In this document: piece by piece, positions 12,801-23,681 of the stretch
Numbering within the stretch: position 1 is the first letter of the stretch
How the letters are laid out: every line of letters starts with the position of its first letter
Assembly: GCA_036345935.2 (NCBI GenBank)
Contig: JADWOT020000004.1
Span: 10,186,565-10,250,564 of the forward strand
Length of the DNA: 64,000 nt
Origin: Taenia hydatigena
Lineage: Eukaryota; Platyhelminthes; Cestoda; Cyclophyllidea; Taeniidae
Direction of reading: 5' to 3'
The notes under the pieces: model-generated
What the model saw: only the letters and a program-made list of their open reading frames with translations
What the model was told of the DNA's origin: nothing
The model's database searches: none
Made by a program: the position numbers and the translations under genes

Positions 12801-15800
12801 ATAAAACTTACGAAATGTGCATCTGTTTGATAGTTTTTTTCAGAGATGGAGTTTTGTGGTGCCTAACGATGGGCAATGGAACCTAGACAGTCGATTTGTG
12901 GAACTAATAAAATTCTTGAGCTTTCACAACAGTATCTCTTTGCGGCAAGAAAGTCGACTTTACCTTCATCAGGACTACTGTAGCCATTAACTAATACAGG
13001 CGATTGAAGACACTGACCAATGCAGTAAATCGGATCCATTTTCCTCAATGAGGGCCTCTCATTTCTCAAACATTGTCTTTATGCCTTAACTCCCCTTCAT
13101 AGGAACCATTACTGGGACAAACGCAATTCCTCTCAACCATATCAGGCAAGATAAGGGCAACATTTAGCATCATCCTCACCACAACTGTCCCTGTACTTTA
13201 TTATCTGACACACCCTCCATCACCTCACTACCTGTGGTGGCATGCTGACTCGATACATTGTCAGCCCAAAAAACTGCGCAGAGCTTTGTGACTTCTGACA
13301 TCATATGTTGACGTAACTTAAAATCGACTGCTTAGAATCAGATATCAGCATAAGTTCCAACAATGAGTGTGGGAAATAATGCAGCAAAATCAACCGCATG
13401 ATTTCCTTTGCTGTGACTGACGCTTACCTAGGCTAAATTTGCGGACGCTATTTCTACGGCAGCACTTTAAAAATGCTGAAGAACTGTAACGATAAAATAT
13501 TAACAATATTTGCTGTCCGTGCATCATATTGTCTCCAATATCCTACATCATCACACCACCCGTGGTGACACATTGGCCGGACATCGTCGACTCAAAAATG
13601 TCTCTTAGCAGATTGGTGTACTGAAAACAGAGAAGATGGAGAGATAACGCATGGGTGATGTCAGGTCGATGGCTATGCGTAGAGATAAGTCTAGTGAGCG
13701 CCCGCTTTCTGCTAGTGATTGAGGAATGCTGCGCTCACTCGGGCAAGCACCTTAGCGATTGAACACCAGATCAGTCAGGCGACTCCTGATCCAACCTCAC
13801 TGACATTTGGTCCTCTGTTGTGGGTTGCATTTCAAAGTTCATTTTGTCAAAGCTGTGCATAAAAGCAGAAGTATAGAAGACTGCATGAACAAATAAAACG
13901 CAAACAGTACACACTAATGAGTGCAAGAAAAACAAATACTGCGGAGGTGAGGCGATTTATGGAAGAACGGATGAAACGCGAGTAAGTGAATGAATACACA
14001 GTGAATTGAAGGACACAGATTGTACTGTGGATGTTGACGTGTGTACGACGTTGCGTTTAGATTCATCCAGATAAGTGGCAGTTGATCTAATTCCCTTCAT
14101 TTTGTAGCATGTGTTGTTGTTTTGGGACGAAATGTGTCATGGTAGCAGGGCGGGTATCCCAAAGCTGTTCAGACCTTTATAAGGTCTGACACATGGAACG
14201 GACCTAAGCTAATATTATCCGCTTAAGATCTATCAATAGAGCAATTTCGCATGCTAAGTCCAAAATGTAGTGCAAAGGATTTAAGCGCACGAAATTTTCT
14301 TTGCAATAGCCGACATTTGTGTGTCCCATACTACTGTTGCATCCATCTGAAGGTAGTAATTTAGGCTTGACAAAATCGTGATAAATTCTGTTATGCGACT
14401 ACGCACTCTTCCATTGTGTTAAATAGTTGTTGGAGCTGGCAAGGGCCTCGATAAGGAGCTTTGATAAAGTGCTGTCTGTCACACCAATCTGCAATTGTCT
14501 ACCAACCATGTTTCCAGGCGTGAGTTAACACTTGAATGAAAGTCAAGTGAAACACATCAAATTAGGCCAGAGTTTTTGGTGCTCCAGCGGGCTAGTACCT
14601 CAATATGCATGCAACCAAGTGACATGGCATTTGAGGTTTAAAAGGAAGCTGTCAGTCCGAATGTGGACTTTCGCGCTTTTTTCCGCAACAAGATGCGTGC
14701 TCGCCGGACGCATCTCGTCTAACGGTGAGGACTACTTAGTAAAGTGTATGTATAGCAACTATATGGACGTACTGAAGCGACTAAAGACCCGTCCTCATTG
14801 GTGGATGAAGCGGTGGTATACCCTCGTTACCTTGCACTGTTAATTTTATCACCGGCGAAAGGAGATTGGTGCCCCCGTGCATTTGATCTACGCTTCTAAG
14901 GGGACGAAGGTCAAGTGGAAAGAAATGAACGTCAGACCTATCTACACACCTCCGCAGATATGTCGACACACCACTGCTGGCATTGTAGTTACAAATCGCG
15001 CACAAAGCAGCAGACTCACTCTCTCTAGAAGCTGGGCTTCAACCAGTGTAATATGGGGCTGTATGCATATGGCGTCCGCAGGGTATGCGCCCAATCATAG
15101 CCCAGTTACGGAGCAGGCAGTGTCTGGACAGCCTAATTGCCTTGAAGCGCACAAGAGACTGAAAAACACCTATTTTCTCCTTGGCTCTTACTTCCTTCGA
15201 AAGACTAAAGCGAGTGCAGGTTGGTGGCGTTCTCCATCGTTAGTGATGTAATGAAAAGGACAAACTGGTGAAGGCTACGCCCCTCACAGTAACGAAGGAG
15301 ATTGATGAAGGTTGTGCTGACCTAGAGGGTACCCTTCTCCCCCGAAGGCAGTCGACGACGATTCCGTGGCAAGAAGCGTGTTCATCGAATGCTTCCTGTT
15401 GAATACTGAGAAAGAAACTCAGTCAAGCGCACACATAACAGGTGTGCCAACGCGACAAAACCGCTTCAACTTGTTTTTCCCGCCTCACCAAAAGCAACGC
15501 CATAATTGAAGGAGTTGTTGACCATTGGTGGATACGCGACACTAGACTTGGACTTCATAAGACAGTGTTCAATACCATTGTGCTGGATTAGCTAATTAGA
15601 TCAAAAAAACGTTCATTTCCATGGCCATCATTGAAAACTTACCCACTCTGACTCGATGTGCGCCTTAAAGCGCTGCGTAAAACATGACTGCTGCTACGAA
15701 ATCATTGCAGCCAATTTTCATTGTCAAGCTGAGGTCATCGCCGTAAAGATTGGTTCCATTGCTCTCTGTTAGTCTTGTCGATTTCCTATACCGCTCTCAC

Positions 15801-15915
15801 TTTTCTATTAACAAGGCATTAATAAATTGCAGAGTCATGAAACTACAAGATTTTTTAGTTATAATCGTTGATAGTATTGCCATTGTTTCATGATAATGAC
15901 GTCCACTAAACAGCA

Positions 15916-15975
15916 TGATTTTCCATGAAAGCCTAGTCATTACTTCCACAATTACTAGGCTTTCATGGAAAATCA
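15916..15975. other. Same hairpin, copy B
   Basis: This is the inverted counterpart of 2132-2191. Both arms and the 16-base loop are conserved without change. Confidence 0.9.
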
Positions 15976-16914
15976 ACATGCATGCATGCAACATCAAAAT
16001 TCACACGTTCGATGAACCCACAGACTCCTAACTGCCATTCTCTCAATAATTCATGTAAAACCATATGAAATCATGAGCAACATTCGTTTGAAGAGACGGA
16101 GCTCAAAATTAATGGTTTCACATGACCAGCAGATCATCATAATTTTATGTCTGCTTCCCATATTGTAACACGCGACTTTGTTATTGAAGTTTTCTGCTCA
16201 TCGTCCAAGTTCACATGCTCAAAGCTAAAGCCGATATTTCACAAAAGCTATCATATGACTAGTGTCTGTTGTGCTAAACCCGTTCTGCTTCGCCGATCAC
16301 CAGCAACTTTAATTCAGGCCAAAAAGACACAATCTCATCTTGTAAATCAACTTCTCATTGTGGGTCCCAAGAGCCAGAGAGTGGAAAGAAACAGCTAAGT
16401 AGACAATGAAAGGTGCTTTGTGTACAACATCCACACACCGATGACGTTTCAACTTTAATGTCTATTCCTGTCCTGGTCAGAAAATTATTAGACGTGTAAC
16501 TGACTTCCAGTACATTTCAAAGATGGTGCTCATCTTCCGTTCTTCTTTAGTTTATGGAGATTCGCACTAATTGCAATAGGTAGATGGCTATGCGATTATT
16601 ACAACTATGATTGACCGATCTTGTTCACAGCCGAGATATGATGCTTGTTAGCACCCAGCTTAGCTCCCACTCCAGCCTCGTAATGAGGAGAGCCCTGCTG
16701 AAGTCATTGTCATCCGCACAACTTTCCTCCATTGCTCATAATCTAAGCCTACATAACATCCGCTTGCACAAATTTAAGCCAAATTTGAAATAGTTGGCGC
16801 CGCGTCCTGTTTTAATAATATGGGCTTATTTCTAAGCAATTCTTACTTTCATTCCACTTTTACTCACCTCAGTTTTTTTTGCAAAATAAAACAATGCATT
16901 ATTAAAAGACTTAC

Positions 16915-17105
16915 CACCTGCATTTCTCCTTTCCTCCACCTTCGATTTGATACCCTTAGGTGAATAAGACTGACTAGCAAAAGGTGTATTTATATTTGTG
17001 CAGCTGGATGAGGGAAGGGGCATATTTCCAGATTGCTCAAGTTGTATAGAATCAATGTTGATCTCTCCATCCTTAGGAAGTGGTGACGTCCGATCAACCA
17101 CAAGC
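16915..17105 (-). CDS. Candidate exon of unknown function, copy B
   Basis: This is the minus-strand counterpart of 997-1187 with the same acceptor-like CAG, GTAAGT-type donor and open frame. In this copy the frame stays open past the donor for another dozen residues because of a small change near 16875. No domain is recognised. Confidence 0.22.
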
Positions 17106-17762
17106 CTGGTTTATATAATCGCTTGCCACCTACAAGGCAAACTCAGCCAATTGTGCATCGCAGAATGATTTTGACTTTCAAGCCTTTAAAGTAGGGTTTT
17201 TAAAGTCTCAAATTCTCATTGCTTTTTTCAGCTGGGATCCTATCCCACTGTCACAGCTGGTTGTAATGAGTATTGTTTCCCAGTTCTTCCTTGGAAGCCC
17301 ACCCACGTTGCGGAACATAGATCGCCAGAGAGGGTAGAAGACGAATAGTCAACTCGTTGCTGGCCTCGATGCTACTGTCTTGCCTCGCGATCCCGTGACC
17401 CATGGAATCCATAAAATTTAGGTCCACATCAACCACCGAGTGCTTCTAGGCGACTTTCAGGGTACGAACTCCTGCATCCAAAGAGCTGCAGAACGCCTAA
17501 ATTTACGAAATCGGATGATCCACTATGCTGAATGGAAGGTGATGGGAGAGAAACAATGTGGGAATGGACTTTGGGACGAAAGAGCAGGAGGCGGAACTAA
17601 GACCGCAATAGGACTGATGGTGCTCTTAGGATCAGTAAGTTCGGAAGAAGGAGGGGAAATATCAAGCAAGTGGAAATCGTAAAATTAATTTTGTTTAACT
17701 ATGGGAATCGCTCATCACGTGCACCTGCTTTTAATTTTCTAAGTGCTTCCGTTACTTCCTAG

Positions 17763-18187
17763 CTACCAACACTCAAGGCAATCTCATCACTCCCATCTAC
17801 ATTTGTCCTATGACAGCCCTCTCTAATGAGGAGGCTCAGGCCTTGGAAGCTTCACACTACACCACATTACTGCTTAATCTTCTCTCTGTGGATAACCCAT
17901 CTGTTTGGATTGCTGCCATGTGTGTGCTTGTCAAAGTCTCCCCTTCTGTCTATTTGGCCCTTCTCATCGTTTATTTATGCGGTGTAAGGCCTCTTCTTAA
18001 CATCTTTCACCACCCCAACACCCACAGAAAACGCTCAGCCTGGCGAATCATAGGTAACCTCTGCATCTTCAGAAAGGTCCGTGTCCTACTATCTCACACG
18101 AATGCTATTAAACCTATTGTTTGTCTTTTAAACGAGGCCAATGACACCGACTACGAGCGTAAATTTTGGATGACGTTGGCCTTCAGC
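17763..18187 (+). CDS. Importin-alpha-like ARM-repeat exon, copy B
   Basis: The exon is predicted between a pyrimidine-rich acceptor ending in CCTAG at 17762 and a GTGAGC donor at 18188. It enters with two bases of a split codon and leaves in phase 0. The open frame also contains an ATG at 17810 giving 144 residues to a stop at 18244. The protein shows at least two armadillo repeats: LLLNLLSVDNPSVWIAAMCV, then CGVRPLLNIFHHPNTHRKR and SAWRIIGNL, then IKPIVCLLNEAND with RKFWMTLAFS. The spacing of Trp/Asn and Leu-rich helices follows importin-alpha repeats. The usual W..N binding ladder is only partly kept. A 1-base deletion relative to copies A and C near 17749 lies upstream of the acceptor, so it should be intronic. 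No flanking exon could be tied to it. Confidence 0.6.
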
Positions 18188-18879
18188 GTGAGCTCTGAAG
18201 ACGCTAAAGCAGCATGTCAACTCCAGTCGTCGCATGACGGATAGCCTATCAAGGATGCTTGGTGTGGTGTTGTGCGCCATCTATAAAAAACGCTGAAGGT
18301 AGATTAGCTTTACGGTAGACTGCAATAGTGTCTGTTTTTGTAGACCTTATTCCCTTGGCTCATAGTGACGTTCTCGAACATTTCATGTCCATACACACTT
18401 CACACTGTTTGTACTGACAATCACAAAAGTCGGCTTAAATGCAAGACGCGTAGATATTAAATGCAGCCGAATCGTTGCCCATTGGAAAATTACTCAATGA
18501 CTGCCCTTTCAATTAAAGCTGTGGTCTACCATGACAAATGAAGTGGACTTAGAAGTGACTGATTTAAGTGTGGTGAAAATTCTGTACAGAGTGATGCGAC
18601 AAATGTGTTTCGATCCAGCATTATAACTTTATAATTGCTCGAACGACACCTAAAAGACAAATCGTCCTGGCACCCATGAGGACATGAGGAAAAGGCAATT
18701 CGTTAAAGACTTTGTGAAGTCAGGGTGCATTTGCAGTGATGACTTTGCATGAGTCAGAGGTTTTCTCTATTCTAAATTGCGTTTACTGAAATACTATTTC
18801 TTTAACTCTACCGTTCAGGCAGAAATCAAGGATGGAATTGATTTCGAAAGAAAATTTGAATTTTTATCACAAGACCATG

Positions 18880-19356
18880 TTAGTAACTCTGGAATAAATT
18901 ATTCGATTTAACTAGTCCACCAGCAGATGCATCGTCAGCTCTTATTAAAAATGAGGGAAGCTCGGAAAGTACGCACTTCAGCCTCTGTTTACTCCAATCA
19001 AGATTGCCGAAAAATGTGCCCCTACAAAATAAGCCTGTTCTTTTGAAATGTTTAAAAGAGGAATGAGAGAAGATCGGTGGCGATCCTGCTACACTTGTGG
19101 CAGCAACAGTAACCCATTTATTCTTTGACGACGTTAAAGTTTTTGAAGAACTTTTTGAATTACTAAATTGACTATTACCTCGGTTTTTGACTTTAGAGCA
19201 TACGTCAAAATGCTTCTTACCCTCTAGTAAAACAGCTTTCATTGTCCTGCAGTAGTAGTTATTATTCTGTACGTTGATATAATTCAGTGTTGCGTCACTT
19301 TGTTTTAACTCGTCAACCAACAGGAGGTGCAAATCCTCTCTACAGACTTCATCCAC
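18880..19356 (-). CDS. 158-codon ORF of unknown function, copy B
   Basis: The frame opens at a TAA just upstream and runs to a stop at 18880; there is no early ATG (the first is about 38 codons in). The protein begins with DEVCREDLHLLLVDELKQSD and has a Ser/Lys-rich middle (SKSSSKTLTSSKNKW) and a hydrophobic/basic end. I recognise no domain. It reads opposite to the neighbouring decayed pol, so it is not an obvious part of that element. It is identical in amino acids to the copy at 53321-53797. It could be an exon or a chance ORF kept by the young age of the duplication. Confidence 0.3.
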   Translation of the reverse strand: MDEVCREDLHLLLVDELKQSDATLNYINVQNNNYYCRTMKAVLLEGKKHFDVCSKVKNRGNSQFSNSKSSSKTLTSSKNKWVTVAATSVAGSPPIFSHSSFKHFKRTGLFCRGTFFGNLDWSKQRLKCVLSELPSFLIRADDASAGGLVKSNNLFQSY

Positions 19357-20001
19357 TCCAAATAAGAAGCGTTAGGAGCTTAAAGTCTCGCAACGCAACA
19401 TTAAAAATTAGAAATCGAATCGTGCCGTGCCTCTTTGCTTTCTACCTTACTATCAAGTACCCCTTCTACATCATCTTGCCTGCTATAAGTCGGCTTCTGT
19501 TTGTGTTCATGATCCCCAGGTAAACTAGAAGGCCGTCTGCACAACCACCTTGTCGACACTTTCGTAACTCGATTTATAACGAATTACCAAGCTTTTCGTA
19601 TTACCGTCACAAGAGTAAGAGTTGCTGATAGAAAAGAAGATGCCGTTAGAGACTAGTATCGGCAGAGGATTCTGGAGAATAAAATGAATCATATGCCTGT
19701 AATTAGCTTAGTAGGCGATTTCAGGTGCTGATTTTCCACGTAATATCCAAGTTTCTCCCCAATACACTACTGGGATCAATTTAATTGTTTTACTAACAAG
19801 CGAAAACGCTGGTGTAATCTGCAACACTCACTTAGTGGCCACAATCACACCTATGAACAACTTCAATGTCCCCTGCAAGTGGTTGGTGCATGTCGTTGAT
19901 AAAGAAAATGAGGACTATCACTAGCGTCTCACAACGTTTGCTTGCATATTTCCACGCTGAGATGCTAGGCTGCGATGAACAAGTGTCATGAATCATTAAC
20001 A

Positions 20002-20870
20002 GACAATGGCGTGCCCAGACCCATCTAAAGACCACACAAACGCATACCGCCTCCTCTTCTAGAAGAAGTGAGCCATTTGGTCAAGGAGACGCTTCGAATT
20101 TGTATCAAAAGTCATCAAAGTTACTGTAGTCCCTTTCAATCATGGTGATGCAGAGTAAAAAGCACGTCTACTACTGTGCGTGGACTATCGAGAGTTGAAC
20201 GCAGCAGCAAAGGACGCATTGCCATTATCCTGCATTAACGATTCGTTCAAATCCATGCACGGGTCAAGAAGGTTCCCAATGCTAGATTTATAAACAGGAT
20301 GCTGGCAAGCGGGAGTAGCAGAAATAGAGGCAGCAACCATGTTGCCACGCGGGATCGATGGGTATCAGCCAATACCTTGTTGTCTCTGTGATGAAAATTG
20401 CATTTATTCTGACGTTTTAAAACACTAAACAATCTATCTAGGTGATAGTTTAGTCTTCAGCAGAGGTAACTGAGCCCATTGCGTCGACCTGAACATAGTG
20501 TTGGACTTTCTACGAGAAGTGGGGTTCGCCTTAAGCTGAAAGAAAAGCTTCTTCTTAGAATGTTTGGTTAGCTTTATAAGAGATGCAGTCATGTCAAATG
20601 AGTTGGCAGTTACTGCAGACGATACGGTCAGAAATATGGCCAAAACCAACCTACTGGAATGAGATCCCTTAGGTTTTTCATTTCTGCAAATAACTGCGGC
20701 CACGATCGTAGGCTCACAGCATAAATTAGCCGAGCAGATATTTCCAATGGCAAATTGGGTGTGATGAAGCGTTTAAAGAGGTGAGGTAAATGCAATGCTC
20801 CTCACCGATTCTGGCTTTAATAAACTTCACGAACTATCCAGGTTGGTAGGAAACATGTGCAACCACCTCC
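20002..20870 (+). pseudogene. Degraded Ty3/gypsy-type pol (reverse transcriptase), copy B
   Basis: Conserved reverse-transcriptase blocks appear in order but in shifting frames with stops. A P-R-P-I...R-I-P-P block (20014-20060) is followed by LLEEVSHLVKETLRI, then CVDYRELNAAAKDALPL (20177-20230). A palm-start remnant reads LDL-stop-TGCWQ near 20283. The catalytic Y-x-D-D box at 20435-20446 reads Y-L-G-D and is followed by SLVFSR. Then come a thumb block LDFLREVGFAL (near 20500) and CDEAFKEV...SPILAL (20760-20815), the connection region before RNase H. Stops, frameshifts and the lost aspartate make it inactive. Weak traces may continue to about 21100. This is a host-genome retrotransposon relic. 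Confidence 0.75.
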
Positions 20871-22985
20871 CCATCTAGGCAAAATTATCACGAATTTAGC
20901 AACTTTTTTTGATGTCCAGCACACAACTAGATGCTTCTCAATTTATTACGCTACATAGCTTGAAAATGTCACCTAATGAGTAATGCAAAGTAAGCCATAT
21001 TAATTCTGAGAGCTAGAAAATTGTGTTGAAGCGAGTGTAGATGATATTTGACCGTGTTTGACCAGTTTACTACATTTTTGGTGACCAGAATTCCTCAGAC
21101 CTTCCATTTTATTTGATAAAATAGAGCTCATTATAGCAAAAAATCATGCTGCGAATTCTTTTTGATGAGGTTGGTTTTGATAACTCAAAGGTCGTCTCCT
21201 GGTGGTTCTGTGTCCTGAAATGCGTGGACGCTCAATCGTTTTCAAAGCAATGGCGCCATTGCATTTAGACGCGAAACCTACAAGATCACTTGGAACATCA
21301 TCAAAGGCTCCACTAGACCCCATTATTTTATTGCTTATCTTTTGGATACCAACCCAGCAAATACAGATCAACTAAAATAACATCAGTTTTCTGCCAACAC
21401 CTTATTATTAAAAGTGAAATGGTCCAAAAGCAACGAGGGGCAACTACAAAAACGTGTAATAATGTTAAGCATCGCAGCGTAAAACAAAGAAACTCAAGCA
21501 TCGCAAAGAACAGTGCTGGTAGGAGGCGCCTCTACTTCACCTAATGGTGAGAACTAATTGGCTTTCCATCTGCAATGCCAGTCGTGCTGTTCACTAAGTC
21601 GTGCATCCCACTTCCTACGGCGTAACTAGCGACATCATTTATTCTTACTACAAGGAAATGAGTAGTGTGCGTGAATGACTTGAACTAGCTGCCATGAAGG
21701 AGCTCTCGAACTGTCGCTTGAAGTAGATGAATGGGAATGAATAGGCGGGTGGGTGGGTGAGTGGGAGAGTGGACGGATGGGTGAAAGGAGAGTAAGTGGA
21801 CTGGGATCTACGCTTCGCAATCCTGACGCCACCTGCTATTGCTTTCAACTATGCTTGCAGTGGGCAAAAGCATGCATGCACAAACTGCCACATTCCCACA
21901 TGCATACAAAGAGGATCTGCCTCACGAATATTCAGTCTACAACGCAATCATAACCACACGGCTACATTACTGAATGCGTGCGACTACTGTGCATACGTGT
22001 TGGCCAGGCAGAAGCATTAGCACCACTATCAATCTGATGTGTTGAACCGGTGGTCGATTATTCTTCATAAAAGACACACTCTTCCATGCAAACTCAAACC
22101 AATTGCTTACTTATCTGGACTTTGGCGCACTAAGCATTCTGTTGACGGATTAGTGCATTTGTAAATGATGACAGCAATTCAGAGAACGAGATTGCATTGG
22201 GTTATTAACAAAATCACTGCCCGATTGATTTGGGTTCTATGAGCAAGAGCTACAAAACGTCTTTCTTACAAAGAATTGTGGATCACCGGAAACTGGTTGT
22301 TCACTTGCCACTGGTAACATTTTCCTAAATATTGGGGCTATGCGAAAGGTCCATAAGTCATCTCCTTCACTTTAATTGACCATCCGCGATTCGAGTGCTA
22401 CATCCGACTATGTCATTCGAAATCGCATGTTATTCAGGCCGAATTATGCTGGTGTTAAGCAGATGAGTTAAGAGGTGGGGAATGGATCACTAACTAACTG
22501 ATCATTGAAGTTGGCAGGAAGGTGCTATGATCGTTTAATTGTTCATATTTTTGGGATTACATCTTACCATGAACTAACTATTTAAAAAGACGACAGGAGC
22601 ATGTACGGGTGGTTAGGGGATCTGCGAGTGTGGGTAAACGAGCATAAAACAGGAACTAAATATGTGTTTATCCTAGTCGTCATGATATGCGATACAATTG
22701 CTTAAGTAGAATCTCTAGACACAGTTTTACGTCGGTCGGTCAATCATCCTAAACGGTTGCTAGTAAGACCACTGCATGTTACAGTGATTGCAGTCCCATA
22801 AGTTGGTGACGCGCTCATAATGCTACACTTTACCATGAATAACGTGAGTGCGTGATATGTGCAAAATAGTGCAGTGTGTAGGCCAATTTTGTCTTTTGCA
22901 TTCACAAGCACACTTCCACTTAGACGTCAAAGACCGCTGCAATCAGCAAGCCAATGGCAACTGCTGTGCACACACACACACACAG
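20871..22985. other. Outer part of the IR-2 left arm without recognisable genes
   Basis: Only short ORFs are present, mirrored in 49594-51806. Overlapping reading frames near 21635-22020 arise from a GGGTGGGTGAGTGG-type low-complexity tract at 21745-21785 (mirror 50890-50940). A short CA tract ends the high-identity block at 22969-22985. Possible weak RNase H-like traces of the pol relic lie near 21000-21110. Confidence 0.5.
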
Positions 22986-23681
22986 GAGTAGTTGGCGCTA
23001 GTTATGTGAGCGTCAACGCCTTTTTTCATCGTTTCCTTCCTCCTCTTTCGCCCTCTTTCCAAACCCTACTTTTTGCTTCTCCGATTGTATGGCTGTCAGT
23101 CAGCCCCACCATCACTCCTGCTTGCATCTGTATCTTCTTTCTGACACTGCTTCTCCAACTTCTTGATTGCTGAGTGTGGACCCATATCCGCATAAATTAA
23201 AACAAATAGCAATGAACGGTGCAACTGTAACGAGGAAATAAAAGATCTTCACGTAAGGTAAGCAACACCTGATTTCCCACTTTTACAAGTTGCGTACACG
23301 AGGTGAGTATGCCATGAAAAGGCAACCGGTAGAATCGTCAGCCTCATTTTAGGGTGAGCACCTGTAATAATTCCTGTTGAAGCGGTTACGAGTACCTTAG
23401 CAGCGCCATAATCGTTTCCAAGCCGATAGGTTGGACAAGTGGTTTCTGACAGCAACAGATGTAAACAAAGTATCCCTCAGTGTCCTAGCTTTGCGTTGGC
23501 TTCGAGCGCATACTTTGTTAGTAAAGTATCCTAGTTAGCGTCCATAGTCGCCAAATCCTCCTTTTTCATCACAAGGTATCCTCTTTCAACTATCCTCCTG
23601 AATGCTATCACTCAACACATTTGGCTTCTTACTTCTTTTACGGTCAAAAGCATGCCGCTATCACAAAATCTGTCTATCACG
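22986..23681. repeat. Diverged outer extension of the IR-2 left arm
   Basis: This pairs with 47654-48350 in reverse orientation, at visibly lower identity than the rest of the arm (about 94% near 23000-23160, nearer 88% around 23180-23280). No gene is recognised. The ORF at 23249-23455 (minus) is not kept intact in the partner. Confidence 0.85.

Larger units (their letters stand above)
9832..18100. repeat. IR-1 right arm
   Basis: This is the reverse-complement partner of 1-8274; base 18100 pairs with base 1. The arm does not end at 18100: the sequence to 22985 continues as part of IR-2, so the left arm probably continues beyond the window too. Small differences from the left arm include a 6-base deletion near 16179 and a 1-base deletion near 17749. 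The near identity points to a recent duplication or to arm-to-arm gene conversion. Confidence 0.97.
15210..23681. repeat. IR-2 left arm
   Basis: This block is inverted relative to 47654-57473. Paired positions sum to about 72677 over most of the block (72683 left of a 6-base indel; about 72579 at 22985 because the right arm has extra bases). From 15210 to 22985 identity is about 98-99% in the stretches compared. From 22986 to 23681 it falls to roughly 85-94%. The boundary at 15210 matches the point where copy C ends (57473) and position 2897 in copy A. Confidence 0.95.

Noticed and set aside
17440..17682. 80-codon ORF starting LLGDFQGTNS, considered as a non-LTR endonuclease fragment (LLGDFN motif)
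   Set aside because: Only the first five residues resemble the motif; no following endonuclease blocks are visible. It is kept in three copies only because the block is duplicated.
17741..17762. Frameshift in the importin-like ORF of copy B
   Set aside because: The 1-base deletion is upstream of a strong acceptor and upstream of the in-frame ATG at 17810, so it probably falls in an intron.
20246..20262. tRNA B-box-like GTTCAAATCC
   Set aside because: It lies inside the reverse-transcriptase relic and no matching A box or cloverleaf is present.
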